Source: Natronoflexus pectinivorans
GTDB lineage: Bacteria > Bacteroidota > Bacteroidia > Bacteroidales > Marinilabiliaceae
Reading direction: 5' to 3'
Assembly (NCBI RefSeq): GCF_004345615.1
Contig: NZ_SLWK01000001.1
Location: 372,001 to 436,000, forward strand
DNA length: 64,000 nt
The notes below the pieces were generated by a model that was not told the DNA's origin, searched no databases, and saw only the letters and a list, made by a program, of their open reading frames with translations. This document shows positions 1 through 8,677 of the stretch, piece by piece. Each line of letters starts with the position of its first letter. Position 1 is the stretch's first letter. The translations under genes and the position numbers were made by a program.

Positions 1-292
1 TATACCATCCCTTCGAAGGATCACTTAAAACATCAATTACAGAGTTATTGTAAGCCAGGGCCCCTTCAACATCGAAGTCATGCCAGCGCCATTCCCCAAC
101 ATGGCCACCGTTGAACCATGGACTAGGGGTAATTCCAACACCATGAAGATTCACAATATTACCATGTGGATCTTTTAAATATCTGCCATCAACATGAAGC
201 CCTGGAGTTGGCATTCCAACCCAAGCCAAAGCTTGATTGCCAACCATAATTAGAACAGCTAATAAAGCAATTCGAAGTAAACATTTTTTCAT
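1..292 (-). CDS. GH5-like secreted glycoside hydrolase, N-terminal part only (cut by window edge)
   Basis: The start codon is at 290-292 (minus strand) and the frame stays open to the left edge, giving about 97 residues. Residues 1-23 are a signal peptide (MKKC start, then a hydrophobic stretch ending near NQALA). The following segment has the pattern seen at the N-terminus of GH5 cellulase-family enzymes: LHVDGRYLKD, a G-N-I-V-N-LHG motif and a Trp/Gly-rich stretch (SPWFNGG). The catalytic glutamates lie beyond the window, so substrate and subfamily cannot be judged. It is the last gene of the long minus-strand CAZyme run. It is separated from its neighbour by about 580 bases and a strong terminator, so it probably has its own promoter. 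The GH5 assignment rests on the N-terminal pattern only. Confidence 0.6.
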   Translation of the reverse strand, partial: MKKCLLRIALLAVLIMVGNQALAWVGMPTPGLHVDGRYLKDPHGNIVNLHGVGITPSPWFNGGHVGEWRWHDFDVEGALAYNNSVIDVLSDPSKGWY

Positions 293-806
293 AATTGTTT
301 TTATTAATAAAACTGGCAGTGAAATTAGTCTAAAACAAAATCAACTCTTTTTGAAATTAGATAATCCATATTTACTCTCAGATAAATTCGACAAGTAAAG
401 CCTCTTATCAGCCAAGATAAAACTGTCTTTTAGTGTATTTTATGAATATATGCAATCAGTGATCGAGAAAATGAAGTCTTATTTACAGTGGGAAGATAAA
501 AGATTAAATCAATAAATAGTGAAGCATTAGTTTGAGGCTCCTTTTTATTTCATTGATTACTAAATAGATAAACCTATCTCTTTGTTTCGCAAATCCCTTA
601 AAACCTGCCAGTTGATTTTATCTTATATCTCCAATTCTAAAAGTCTAACGATCTGATATGAATGTAAGTTTGATTGAAATGATAGGTTGTTTGATTGACA
701 ACCACCCAGCAATGCGCCTGTAGAAAGAGAAAGCATATCTGACATGAACAAGTTTACTTTCAAAGCGAAGAAATTGATTTGGATGTATTAATATGTTTAA
801 TCAAAA
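293..806. other. gene-free intergenic stretch
   Basis: About 510 A/T-rich bases upstream of the GH5-like gene. No open frame of useful length, no tRNA and no clear Bacteroidetes promoter (TTTG / TAnnTTTG) was found on either strand. It must hold the promoter for the gene starting at 292, but I cannot place it. Confidence 0.5.
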
Positions 807-840
807 AAATAAGAGACAGCCGTATGGCTGTCTCTTATTT
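807..840 (-). terminator. rho-independent terminator after the DUF1080 gene
   Basis: A perfect 15-bp stem (807-821 with 826-840) closes a 4-base loop. On the minus strand it is followed by a run of T (801-809 read in reverse), as expected for transcripts arriving from the gene that ends at 871. The A/T flanks make it plausible in both directions. Confidence 0.85.
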
Positions 841-870
841 TTAACATTACAGAAAAGCTAAGATTGTCAT

Positions 871-1614
871 TCAATCATTAAACAAATCTATTTCTCTTAC
901 CCAAATATTTCTAAAGCTAACAGAATCTCCATGGTTTTGAAGCCGGATGGGCATTTTTTCATCATGCTTCTCATACTCGGGAAAACCTATGTATCTGGTG
1001 GGACCTAGCAGTTCCACATGGTTTTGCACCAAAATACCGTTATGCAATACAGTAACGTAGGCAGGAGATTTTAAAGATCCATCTTCGTTAAAGCGAGGAG
1101 CTGTAAAGAAGATATCATACGTTTGCCATTCACCGGGAGGCAAAGAGGCATTAACCAAAGGAATATGCTGTTTATATATACTTGCAGCCTGTCCATTATA
1201 ATGGGTCTCATTTTCCCATGAATCAAGCACCTGCACTTCATACCTATCCATAAGAAAAACACCACTATTTCCACGCCCCTGGCCACTACCGGTTACGACT
1301 TCCGGAGTACGCCACTCAACATGAAGTTGTACATCTCCAAAACGGGCCTTGGATAGAATATCCCCAGTTCCAGGAATAACAGTCAGTACTCCGTCTTTCA
1401 TTTCCCAACGAACAGGATCGCCATTGCGATGCTCCCATTGCACCATGTCAATTGAAGAACCCAATAAAACTTTAGCATCTGAGGGGGGCATATTGAATCG
1501 CCCCGGAATCACCGTTTCGGGTTCGCGCGACCAATCCTCGGTTTCCCTGGGATCCTGACCATAAACAACAGTCAGCATCAGTGAAACAGCGAAAAACATA
1601 AACAACTTGATCAT
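871..1614 (-). CDS. secreted DUF1080 (3-keto-disaccharide hydrolase family) protein
   Basis: 247 residues with a signal peptide (about 1-19, cleavage near VVYGQ). The rest is one DUF1080 domain with a concanavalin/LamG-like beta-sandwich pattern: DVQLHVEWRTPE, GRGNSGVFLMDRYEVQVLDS, and the C-terminal GPTRYIGFPEY followed by IRLQNHGDSVSFRNIWVRE. This family is best known for 3-keto-glycoside hydrolysis or lyase chemistry, acting on sugars first oxidised at C3 by Gfo/Idh/MocA-type enzymes; many members are uncharacterised. The gene follows a Gfo/Idh/MocA oxidoreductase by 86 bases on the same strand, a pairing that supports a shared 3-keto route (inference). Transcription ends at the terminator 807-840. 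Confidence 0.85.
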   Translation of the reverse strand: MIKLFMFFAVSLMLTVVYGQDPRETEDWSREPETVIPGRFNMPPSDAKVLLGSSIDMVQWEHRNGDPVRWEMKDGVLTVIPGTGDILSKARFGDVQLHVEWRTPEVVTGSGQGRGNSGVFLMDRYEVQVLDSWENETHYNGQAASIYKQHIPLVNASLPPGEWQTYDIFFTAPRFNEDGSLKSPAYVTVLHNGILVQNHVELLGPTRYIGFPEYEKHDEKMPIRLQNHGDSVSFRNIWVREIDLFND

Positions 1615-1650
1615 AATTTAAATAATTTAGAAATGAATATCTATATCATC

Positions 1651-1679
1651 TCTTTTCTTCGGTAAAGACGAAGAAAAGA
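1651..1679 (-). terminator. hairpin between the oxidoreductase and DUF1080 genes
   Basis: An 11-bp perfect inverted repeat (1651-1661 with 1669-1679) with a 7-base loop sits between the stop of the Gfo/Idh/MocA gene and the start of the DUF1080 gene. There is no clear U-tract, so it may be a processing or attenuation hairpin rather than a full terminator. Confidence 0.4.
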
Positions 1680-1700
1680 ACAACCTCAAAAAGAGGAGGA

Positions 1701-3113
1701 TTACAATTTGTAAAATTCTTCCCATCCTTTACGCGGTGGAGTTCCAACCAATAATTCATTACCCAGTTTACTATTGGTTATTTGTTTCGTTTCTCTGTCA
1801 AAAACCAATTTTTTATTCAGAAACTGAGCCATGACGCCTAAACTAAAAACCTGACTTAAAGGCCCTGAAATCTCGAATGGAGAACGGGCTTCTTCCTGCC
1901 CTTTTACTGCTAACAGGAAATTTGCGTAATGATCTGACGGGCTTCGCGGAACATCAGGAAGTTTGCTTTGCATTTCTCTTGCTTTCTCCTCTGGTATGAT
2001 AGACAAAGTGCTCGCATGAGTACCACCGGCAAATACCAGGTCTTTACTGTAGATCTCTTTACCGGGATTTAATGAAATAGGTTGAATAGCGCCATCGCTT
2101 GGTGGCGGAATGTCTGGATCTAATTCTACATTTCCAAGTCCATCCGGTAGAGGTGGAAAATTATCGATACCATCGTACCATGTGATATTACAAGCTGGCA
2201 TGTTACCTCTCTCTGGAAATTTGAAATCGATGGTAGATGCCTGAGGGAAGAAAAAGCTATTATGCCCATCAAGCTTTATGGGATTTATTTCATAAGGTAA
2301 TCCCAAATCAAGGAATCTGTGAGCCGTATCAATAATGTGAGCACCCCAATCTCCTAAAGCACCCAATCCAAAGTCATACCAGCAACGCCATTGACCATTT
2401 ACAAAATCACGGTGGAAATCTCTCATCTCTGCTGCAGCGACCCATCCATCCCAGTCTAAAGTTGAAGGAATAGGATCGCCTGAAGGAAATTTTGTAATAC
2501 TGGTGTCCCATCCATGCCAACGACGAGGGTTGTTCATATGGGCATTAATATGCGTAACATCCTTAATTATCCCAGCTTCCACCCAAGCTTTAAATTGGAA
2601 ATAATTGGCTCCGGAATGCCCCTGGTTTCCCATTTGTGTGACAACGCCATACCTAAGAGCAGCCTGCATCATTAGCTCCACCTCATGAAAGGTTCTGGCT
2701 AGTGGTTTTTCTACAAATACAGCCTTCCCTAATGACATTGCAAGCATGGTAATTGGGAAGTGCGAGTGATCAGGGGTGGCTATGAGGACAGCATCAATTT
2801 GGTTGGCCATTTTATCAAACATCACTCTGAAGTCCTGAAAGCGTGGAGCATTAGGAAATTGCTCCATCATACGTGTGGTATGACGGGCTCCCATATCGGT
2901 ATCGCAAAGCGCAACAATGTTACACTGTCCTGTATTGTACAAGGCCATAATGTCTGCAGCCCCTTGGTTTCCGATTCCACAGCAAGCAAGGTTTACTCTT
3001 TCGTTTGCGCTTGCACGTTTAGAAGAGATCATACCCATTAATGACCCGCTCATTGCCAAACCGGCGGCGCCTAATGAAACATTTCTTATAAAATCGCGTC
3101 TGTTAGTACCCAT
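1701..3113 (-). CDS. Gfo/Idh/MocA family oxidoreductase with Tat-type signal
   Basis: The frame is open further upstream, but I place the start at 3113: the protein then begins MGTNRRDFIRNVSLGAAGLA, a twin-arginine (RRDF) export signal typical of this family, and a promoter-like element lies within the upstream extension. The mature part opens with a Rossmann NAD(P)-binding segment (VNLACCGIGNQGAAD, then VALCDTD). It continues with the family motif AVFVEKPLARTFHE (the EKP lysine) and a C-terminal Gfo/Idh/MocA domain containing GALGDWGAHIIDTAHRF. Family members reduce or oxidise sugars and sugar derivatives using tightly bound nicotinamide cofactor; exported ones are often linked to 3-keto sugar chemistry. 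The next gene downstream is DUF1080, its usual partner. The substrate is not identifiable. Confidence 0.88.
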   Translation of the reverse strand: MGTNRRDFIRNVSLGAAGLAMSGSLMGMISSKRASANERVNLACCGIGNQGAADIMALYNTGQCNIVALCDTDMGARHTTRMMEQFPNAPRFQDFRVMFDKMANQIDAVLIATPDHSHFPITMLAMSLGKAVFVEKPLARTFHEVELMMQAALRYGVVTQMGNQGHSGANYFQFKAWVEAGIIKDVTHINAHMNNPRRWHGWDTSITKFPSGDPIPSTLDWDGWVAAAEMRDFHRDFVNGQWRCWYDFGLGALGDWGAHIIDTAHRFLDLGLPYEINPIKLDGHNSFFFPQASTIDFKFPERGNMPACNITWYDGIDNFPPLPDGLGNVELDPDIPPPSDGAIQPISLNPGKEIYSKDLVFAGGTHASTLSIIPEEKAREMQSKLPDVPRSPSDHYANFLLAVKGQEEARSPFEISGPLSQVFSLGVMAQFLNKKLVFDRETKQITNSKLGNELLVGTPPRKGWEEFYKL

Positions 3114-3214
3114 AATTATAGGATTTAAATTAATATCATCAATTTTAAAATTACCATAGAACCTAAAACACAAATTAAAAGATTCTACAAACTCTTCAAA
3201 CAGGATATTTGTAT

Positions 3215-3247
3215 CAAATTTACATGACATCTGTTTCAGAATGCAAC
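3215..3247 (-). promoter_or_regulatory. possible Bacteroidetes-type promoter of the Gfo/Idh/MocA gene
   Basis: Read on the minus strand, 3222-3215 is TAAATTTG, an exact match to the -7 consensus TAnnTTTG. About 21 bases upstream (3247-3244) lies GTTG, close to the -33 TTTG. It sits about 100 bases before the chosen start codon and inside the longer open frame, which favours the shorter protein. Pattern match only. Confidence 0.45.
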
Positions 3248-3350
3248 ATGATGAAACGAGACCTTAGGCTTCGAGACCTGTTCTCCCAAAGCATCGGGCT
3301 CTATTGAAAAACAAATTATATAGAGATAAAATCCTCATAGAATAAAAAGC

Positions 3351-3390
3351 AACAAGCTACCCCTGATAATTAAATAAGGGATAGCTTGTT
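3351..3390 (-). terminator. terminator after the GH43 lipoprotein gene
   Basis: A 14-bp stem with one mismatch pairs 3351-3364 with 3377-3390 across a 12-base loop. On the minus strand it is followed by a T-rich tract (reverse of the A-rich bases at 3342-3349). It follows the gene ending at 3447. The rest of the gap 3114-3446 shows only the promoter noted above and degenerate repeats (a doubled CGAGACCT near 3256-3279). Confidence 0.7.
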
Positions 3391-3446
3391 CTTTTAAATG
3401 AGATAATAATGGCAAAAACCTAAACATAGGTTTTTAAAAACAAATT

Positions 3447-5546
3447 CTACTCAGATTCAAACACAACGTTGTATGTTTTCACAATGCCATTGTAATCAAA
3501 ATTAACCACTGCTATTCCATCAATTGAATCAGCCTGCTTTATGTCCACTTTAACAGCAGAATTACTGGCTGACGCAGTTACATTAGGAGTATCATTTGTT
3601 CCTGCTGGGAAAGTATAGCTGGCTTGATAAAGGGTATAATCAACAATACCGTTTTCATTGGTTGATCTTACCGGCGTGGCAGGAATTTCTACCTCATTGC
3701 CATTAACTTGAATGTTGACAGTGGGAGCAATTGGGCGAACAATCTCTTTTTGGTCAGAGCTGAAACCCAGCCCGATTAAATCAAAAAGGCCTTCGTTATC
3801 CGCACCTTCTGCCACAAGGAAGATGGCATGCTTTTTCTCTAAATGATCTACAAAATCAGATACATCTATTGTGTATTTATTGGTTTCCTTTGCTGAATTG
3901 GCTGGCACTAGGATCTCTCCGATTTTTGTTCCATTCCAGGCATCGTTATCCCATGGTCCGTCTAGCCAAACATTTACTTTAAATGCCTGGTCTGTTTTTG
4001 GAGTCAGAAATAGATTAAAAGCTGTATTATTCCCAGGTTTGCTGCCTTCAAAAGCCTTTAAACCCTTTTTGTCTACATCCAAACCACCAAAACCAAAGTA
4101 TTTATACCCAATTATATCACCATTAAGAACTTCACCAATGGGCATGTTATTATCCCAAATATCCCAGCTATCCTGCTGGCTTCCCAGGTTTGACAAATAG
4201 CAAGCATAACCTGCCGAGTAATAGTTATACGGATCTAATCCGTATATATGAAAACCTTCCGAAGTTACCTCAGCTCCAGTGTATTCCATACCCCGGCTAT
4301 CCTTTGCTGTCCAAATTTTACCTTCTGCATAGGGATCGTATGCCCTGATGGTTACTTTTCCTCCATCAGCCACAGGTTTTTCATCCCACTCAATAATAAT
4401 AGGTGCAACCATTGGCTGGCGGGCATTTCCAAAACTTCTTGGAGCTCTGTGGTAAAAAGCATACCACTGGTCATTAATCAGTTCAATACTTCCATGGGTA
4501 TTGTGTCCTGAATAACTTGTTTGAAGTGCAGAACCATCTTCATTTAGTACAGGAGCACGCGAATCCACAAGAACTCCTCCGCTTCTCCATGGCCCAAGAG
4601 GTGAGTCTCCGTATGCGTAACGGAGTGTGGAGTTGGTGCTGCTCACTCCATAATCGGGGCCGGAATAACCACTAAAAACCCATACATATTTATTACCAAC
4701 CCTGCGAATTGATGCCGCTTCGAAAAAATTGAATGAGCCCAAATCTTCTCCGGGATATACATATGGATATTCGGTTCCTTCCGGATCACGAATAACCCCA
4801 TAACGGAAACTGGCTGGAATAAAACGGTCAATCACTTCAGTACCGGGCCTTACAGAGTACATTGTGTTCTGATCTAGCTCTGCTGCTAACGAACGTTGAA
4901 AACCCCAATAACCGTAGGCTCTGAAACCAATTTCATAATCGGGGTCGTTGGGATCTGTAATATATTCAATATATACAGATGGGTCAAATCCCATGACGCT
5001 GCCTGGCAGAGTGTTTCGGCCATCTTCGGTCATGTTAATGGGGGTGAATGGGCCATCAGGACGATATCCTTTTGCCACCATTGCTTCCCTACCGGGACCA
5101 CGACTGTGAGGATAAAGGTAGTACTCCTTGGTTCCATCCCTTCTAACTACTTCAACAAGATCCGGTGCATACATCACATCCCATTGATCATCGACATGAT
5201 AAGTAAAAATAGGCCCTTCGTCACGCCAGCTTGACAAATCTTCCACAGGAGCCGACCAGGCTCTTATGTCGGGTCCACAGTAGCTGGTATATCTTACATC
5301 GTGAGAACCAATGATGTAATATCTATACTTACCTGGATTATCAGGATCTTCGAATACTCGTGGCTCTCCATCCGGAAGATGTTCCCATAAAGGTAAATAA
5401 GGATTACCTGCAACCCGGAAGGTTGCTTTATCATTAGAACTTGCAATCCCCGAATCTCTTACTTGTGCACAAGAGAACATAATTAAAGGTATAAACAGCG
5501 ATAAGAGCATATACCTCATCCACATAACCATCGTTTCTTTTTTCAT
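3447..5546 (-). CDS. GH43 family glycoside hydrolase lipoprotein with C-terminal Ig-like domain
   Basis: 699 residues. A lipoprotein signal precedes the lipobox Cys at about residue 26 (LIMFSC). The five-bladed propeller of GH43 spans about 45-400. Candidate catalytic residues are Asp188 (MGFDPSV, pKa-modulating Asp) and Glu276 (FNFFEAAS, general acid); the base Asp lies near residues 60-70 (EDPDNPGKYR). Residues about 420-590 form a jelly-roll-like region. About 605-699 is a small Ig-like domain (NVTASASNSAVKVDI, then VVNFDYNGIVKTYNVVF) that resembles one in the giant GH3 protein at 31965-35771. GH43 enzymes are mostly beta-xylosidases, alpha-L-arabinofuranosidases or arabinanases; the subfamily is not certain. 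The gene is flanked by a terminator (3351-3390), so it ends its own transcript. Confidence 0.85.
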   Translation of the reverse strand: MKKETMVMWMRYMLLSLFIPLIMFSCAQVRDSGIASSNDKATFRVAGNPYLPLWEHLPDGEPRVFEDPDNPGKYRYYIIGSHDVRYTSYCGPDIRAWSAPVEDLSSWRDEGPIFTYHVDDQWDVMYAPDLVEVVRRDGTKEYYLYPHSRGPGREAMVAKGYRPDGPFTPINMTEDGRNTLPGSVMGFDPSVYIEYITDPNDPDYEIGFRAYGYWGFQRSLAAELDQNTMYSVRPGTEVIDRFIPASFRYGVIRDPEGTEYPYVYPGEDLGSFNFFEAASIRRVGNKYVWVFSGYSGPDYGVSSTNSTLRYAYGDSPLGPWRSGGVLVDSRAPVLNEDGSALQTSYSGHNTHGSIELINDQWYAFYHRAPRSFGNARQPMVAPIIIEWDEKPVADGGKVTIRAYDPYAEGKIWTAKDSRGMEYTGAEVTSEGFHIYGLDPYNYYSAGYACYLSNLGSQQDSWDIWDNNMPIGEVLNGDIIGYKYFGFGGLDVDKKGLKAFEGSKPGNNTAFNLFLTPKTDQAFKVNVWLDGPWDNDAWNGTKIGEILVPANSAKETNKYTIDVSDFVDHLEKKHAIFLVAEGADNEGLFDLIGLGFSSDQKEIVRPIAPTVNIQVNGNEVEIPATPVRSTNENGIVDYTLYQASYTFPAGTNDTPNVTASASNSAVKVDIKQADSIDGIAVVNFDYNGIVKTYNVVFESE

Positions 5547-5675
5547 AAATACTATTTTTGATAATTTAATATAATTCTGATCTCATCATAATTCTATATA
5601 AGTATTGAACCTTTATTTGGGGTATGATTTTGCGATGATCAAGAACACAGATACTTTGATTGACGCATCAAGAGC

Positions 5676-8273
5676 TTATTGATAAATCACTTTTTTCCCG
5701 TTCTTGATATAAATCACACCCTTCTGTGGATATCTTACAGGACGTCCCAATAAGTCATAATACACATTGTCGCCATCATTTTCATTCTGGAATTCAGGAA
5801 TAGCATTAATGTTTGAGACGTCATCCAGTATAAGAGGCAGATTAACAGCAGTAACAGATCCATCAAAATCAAAATAGGCACTGAACGGCATTATGTAAGT
5901 TTGTTCTCCACTCTCCACCCGATGAAAGGAGTAAATACCGCCAACGTTTTTGAGCACATAGCTGTTTTTCGGAGCCTTATGAGAAACATAAACGTTTGTC
6001 ATATCATCAACTAAGCTCTCCTGTTGCGTTGACACCAAGCCATTTCCATTGAATGTAAAAGTTCCGTTGCCAACTATCAGGACGGGTGTGTTCGCATAGA
6101 TTCCTCCATTTTCAATACGATATCCATAAATATGTCCAGATTCATATTCCAGAGAATATACCCCTATATCTTCAGGAATGCTGGCATCAAAAGGTAAAGT
6201 CATAACTCTATACCCATTAAGCTGTAAGGTATAAGATGCAGAACCTGCAGTAATATCTTCTTGAATATAAAAGCTTCCACCAACATCTGACAAGATTAAT
6301 TCCTCACAAATGTTATCAGAAATAAGATTTGCACCAATTACAGCTTGTTCCTCTTCAATATAATACACTGCATTTTTATTTACTGACATGGAATGCCAAT
6401 CTGTACCAGAAGGTATTCCCGTGACTTCTGAAAAGTCAATTGAAGTTGTTGAAATATCTTCAAGACAATCCAACAGGAACCCATCACCCGAACTATATGG
6501 CCCGGAGAACTTATACATCTTCTCATCTCCAATCATAAAGTATACATCTCCAAACGTGATGGAGAGAACTGAAGTCCAGTTTCCATTACGAAGCCCAATA
6601 ATGCCGGTAATTCCATCGGTTAAAACATCGGTAGAAATATCAAGCACCCAATTGTAATTTCCTTGCTGATTAAAACTTATGGTTCCGTAATTATGAGATT
6701 GTACTTGCCCGTTTCCATTAATGTAATACAAAGTAGTATTAGCAGAAGTATAGGTAGCAGGGGAAGATATCTCTTTGATATGAAACACAAGTTTGTTATA
6801 CCTGTCATCCAATTGCAGATAACCATTAGAGCTGTTGGTATTTGGGCTAATGAGATGATTCCCATTATCAAAAATAAAAGATTGTCCACTCATTTGGTAA
6901 TTGGTTCCAAATGAAGGATTGGTTACAAACTGGTTTTCGATTGCATTCGGGAATATCTGTGCGCCTTCCATCTCTGACTCAGGTCTATCATCACCAATAC
7001 TGAAAATAAGCGTGGTGAAGCTTGAAGCAGCAATATCTATTCTTGGTCTAAAAGTCTCCTCCGGAATATCGATGGTTGATTCTACCATATTGGCATTGAT
7101 GGTGGTAGTTATACTTGTAGCCGAATTGGTGAAAAATGGTAAGTCAATGGTTAAAGTATAAGGGTTATCAGAAGGGTTTATAACTTTTACAATTACCTCA
7201 TCACCGGAAGCAGATAAATAGGCCGACCCATCAAGAACATCAGATCCACCTCGCCATGAACTTTCAACGCGTGTGGTTCCTGTAGTATATTGGGCATAAT
7301 GGCTCAGAATATAACCGCGTTTTGTAATCACTCCATAAGGTGTTCCGTTTGTTCCATCACCCATCATGCCATAATACCGTTTTGATGCATAATGAACCCA
7401 TGCATTAATATCGCTTAGAAGTGCAGTATTAACAGCTTTTGCAAAATCAAAAGCATCAATTGACCAAGTAAAATTACGGTCCGATGGTAAGTCGGCATTC
7501 CAGTTTATCAAAAACTCAGATTGCCATACTTCCATTCCTCTTTCCTGAAGTTTTTTATGTGCAGTTTGGATAGGCCCATACTGGTGACCTGCAAAGATGC
7601 CCAGATTTTCGAATACCTCATCAGGCAACATGGCATTTGCATAATCATCAGTAATCCCAATTCCCTCTGCTGCCATGATAGGAGCGGTAATGATATGACC
7701 GTAATCCCTGATGAAATTTGCCATTTGCTCTGGGGTAAAACGGCATCCATGATAACCCGGCAAATAATCTGGTTCGTTTTGAATGGATATGGCGGTTAAC
7801 TCCACCCCATTCTCTCTCATCAATTCAACGAAATTATTTAAGTAGTTTGCATAATCTTCGTAGTGTTCTTCTTTAAGTTCCCCGATAATTCCATTATGCA
7901 CTGCATTGATGTGGTTATTGGTTTTCCATTCTGGGGGCATTGTCCATGGACTGGCAAAGAGCTTAATACCTAAGGATTGTGCTAGTTGGGCAGTGGGAAC
8001 AGCTTGATGAAAATTACTTTCTCCCACTGGGATGTAAATCCGCATGATATTATACCCCATTTGGCTATTTTCGCCCCATAATTGTTGAATCTGTGCTGTG
8101 GTCATGTGGTTGAACTGAAATTGTGGTCCATTTACAAACCCTCCAAAGCCTGTAATTTTTTGATGCTGGACACTATTATCAATCACCATTGTAGCCGTTT
8201 GTGCAGATATTCCGCCAGCCTTCAAAAACATAATGAAAACAGGCATTAAAATGAAAGTATATATCTTTTTCAT
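5676..8273 (-). CDS. GH30 endo-xylanase-type glycoside hydrolase with large C-terminal extension and sorting-like tail
   Basis: I choose the start at 8273, giving 865 residues, because MKKIYTFILM opens a clean signal peptide; the longer frame to 8336 only reads the leader repeat. The GH30 barrel (about 30-340) begins QKITGFGGF. The acid/base is Glu167 (SIQNEPDY) and the nucleophile Glu253 (VWQSEFLI). The segment YASKRYYGMM lies where the glucuronic-acid-binding Arg of subfamily 8 glucuronoxylanases sits, so Arg299 may serve that role (inference). A beta-sandwich typical of GH30 follows to about 425. The remaining 440 residues contain unrecognised beta-rich modules and a C-terminal tail (YYDLLGRPV, then KGVIYIKNGKKV) like the sorting or anchoring tails of Prevotella/Bacteroides surface proteins. 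Its leader carries palindromic repeats (8300-8510). Confidence 0.88.
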   Translation of the reverse strand: MKKIYTFILMPVFIMFLKAGGISAQTATMVIDNSVQHQKITGFGGFVNGPQFQFNHMTTAQIQQLWGENSQMGYNIMRIYIPVGESNFHQAVPTAQLAQSLGIKLFASPWTMPPEWKTNNHINAVHNGIIGELKEEHYEDYANYLNNFVELMRENGVELTAISIQNEPDYLPGYHGCRFTPEQMANFIRDYGHIITAPIMAAEGIGITDDYANAMLPDEVFENLGIFAGHQYGPIQTAHKKLQERGMEVWQSEFLINWNADLPSDRNFTWSIDAFDFAKAVNTALLSDINAWVHYASKRYYGMMGDGTNGTPYGVITKRGYILSHYAQYTTGTTRVESSWRGGSDVLDGSAYLSASGDEVIVKVINPSDNPYTLTIDLPFFTNSATSITTTINANMVESTIDIPEETFRPRIDIAASSFTTLIFSIGDDRPESEMEGAQIFPNAIENQFVTNPSFGTNYQMSGQSFIFDNGNHLISPNTNSSNGYLQLDDRYNKLVFHIKEISSPATYTSANTTLYYINGNGQVQSHNYGTISFNQQGNYNWVLDISTDVLTDGITGIIGLRNGNWTSVLSITFGDVYFMIGDEKMYKFSGPYSSGDGFLLDCLEDISTTSIDFSEVTGIPSGTDWHSMSVNKNAVYYIEEEQAVIGANLISDNICEELILSDVGGSFYIQEDITAGSASYTLQLNGYRVMTLPFDASIPEDIGVYSLEYESGHIYGYRIENGGIYANTPVLIVGNGTFTFNGNGLVSTQQESLVDDMTNVYVSHKAPKNSYVLKNVGGIYSFHRVESGEQTYIMPFSAYFDFDGSVTAVNLPLILDDVSNINAIPEFQNENDGDNVYYDLLGRPVRYPQKGVIYIKNGKKVIYQ

Positions 8274-8299
8274 ATACTCTAATAAATTACAAATTTTTA

Positions 8300-8510
8300 A
8301 GCCCGAGTACTCGGGAGAACTCGCCAATCCAGTCATTCTTACTTCGACTGGGCTCAGTACTTCGCCTGTGTGAGAAAATCTTTGACTTCGTCGATCTGAC
8401 GATTCTCATGGCTCGTTTCATCTGTCTAAAATTTGTTTTTCAGTTGCTCCCGAGTACTCGGGAGAACTCGTCCCGAAGCCTCGGGACGAGTTTGGTGTGG
8501 TTAAAATTTG
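8300..8510 (-). repeat. palindromic leader repeat upstream of GH30
   Basis: This holds copies of the leader repeat family. There are palindromes CCCGAGTACTCGGG at 8302-8315 and again at 8447-8464, and a 12-bp-stem hairpin at 8465-8492 (loop 8477-8480). A unit at 8311-8436 shares GAACTCGCCAATCCAGTCAT, a TGTGAGAA...TTCTCA hairpin and ATGGCTCGTTTCAT with the leaders of GH127, GH10 and GH43. Read as mRNA, the unit contains an AAATTTTAGACAGATGAAA box like that found directly at start codons of the family. Confidence 0.8.
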
Positions 8511-8596
8511 TTTCTAATTTACTCCAGATGCTTTAGGAGAAGAATTCCCGAAGCCTGAGGACTTTTTTCAAAGCACAATTCACTCGGTTAGTATAT

Positions 8597-8619
8597 ATAA
8601 ATTACCATAGGTAATTTAT
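8597..8619 (-). terminator. possible terminator after the first esterase gene
   Basis: A 10-bp A/T-rich perfect stem (8597-8606 with 8610-8619) with a 3-base loop, 60 bases past the stop of the esterase. The stem is weak and there is no strong U-tract. Confidence 0.4.
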
Positions 8620-8677
8620 GCTTTAACTTTTATCTTGTAGTATGTAATTTCTGAGATCACTGTAAAAACTCAATCCA

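Noticed and set aside
3240-3300. Possible further leader-repeat copy (ATGAAACGAG, doubled CGAGACCT)
   Set aside because: Only about ten bases match the family and the orientation is opposite to the gene it precedes.
8302-8492. Leader palindromes taken as ordinary rho-independent terminators
   Set aside because: They lack U-tracts, lie 5' of genes, and recur as part of a longer shared unit, so they are listed as a repeat family instead.
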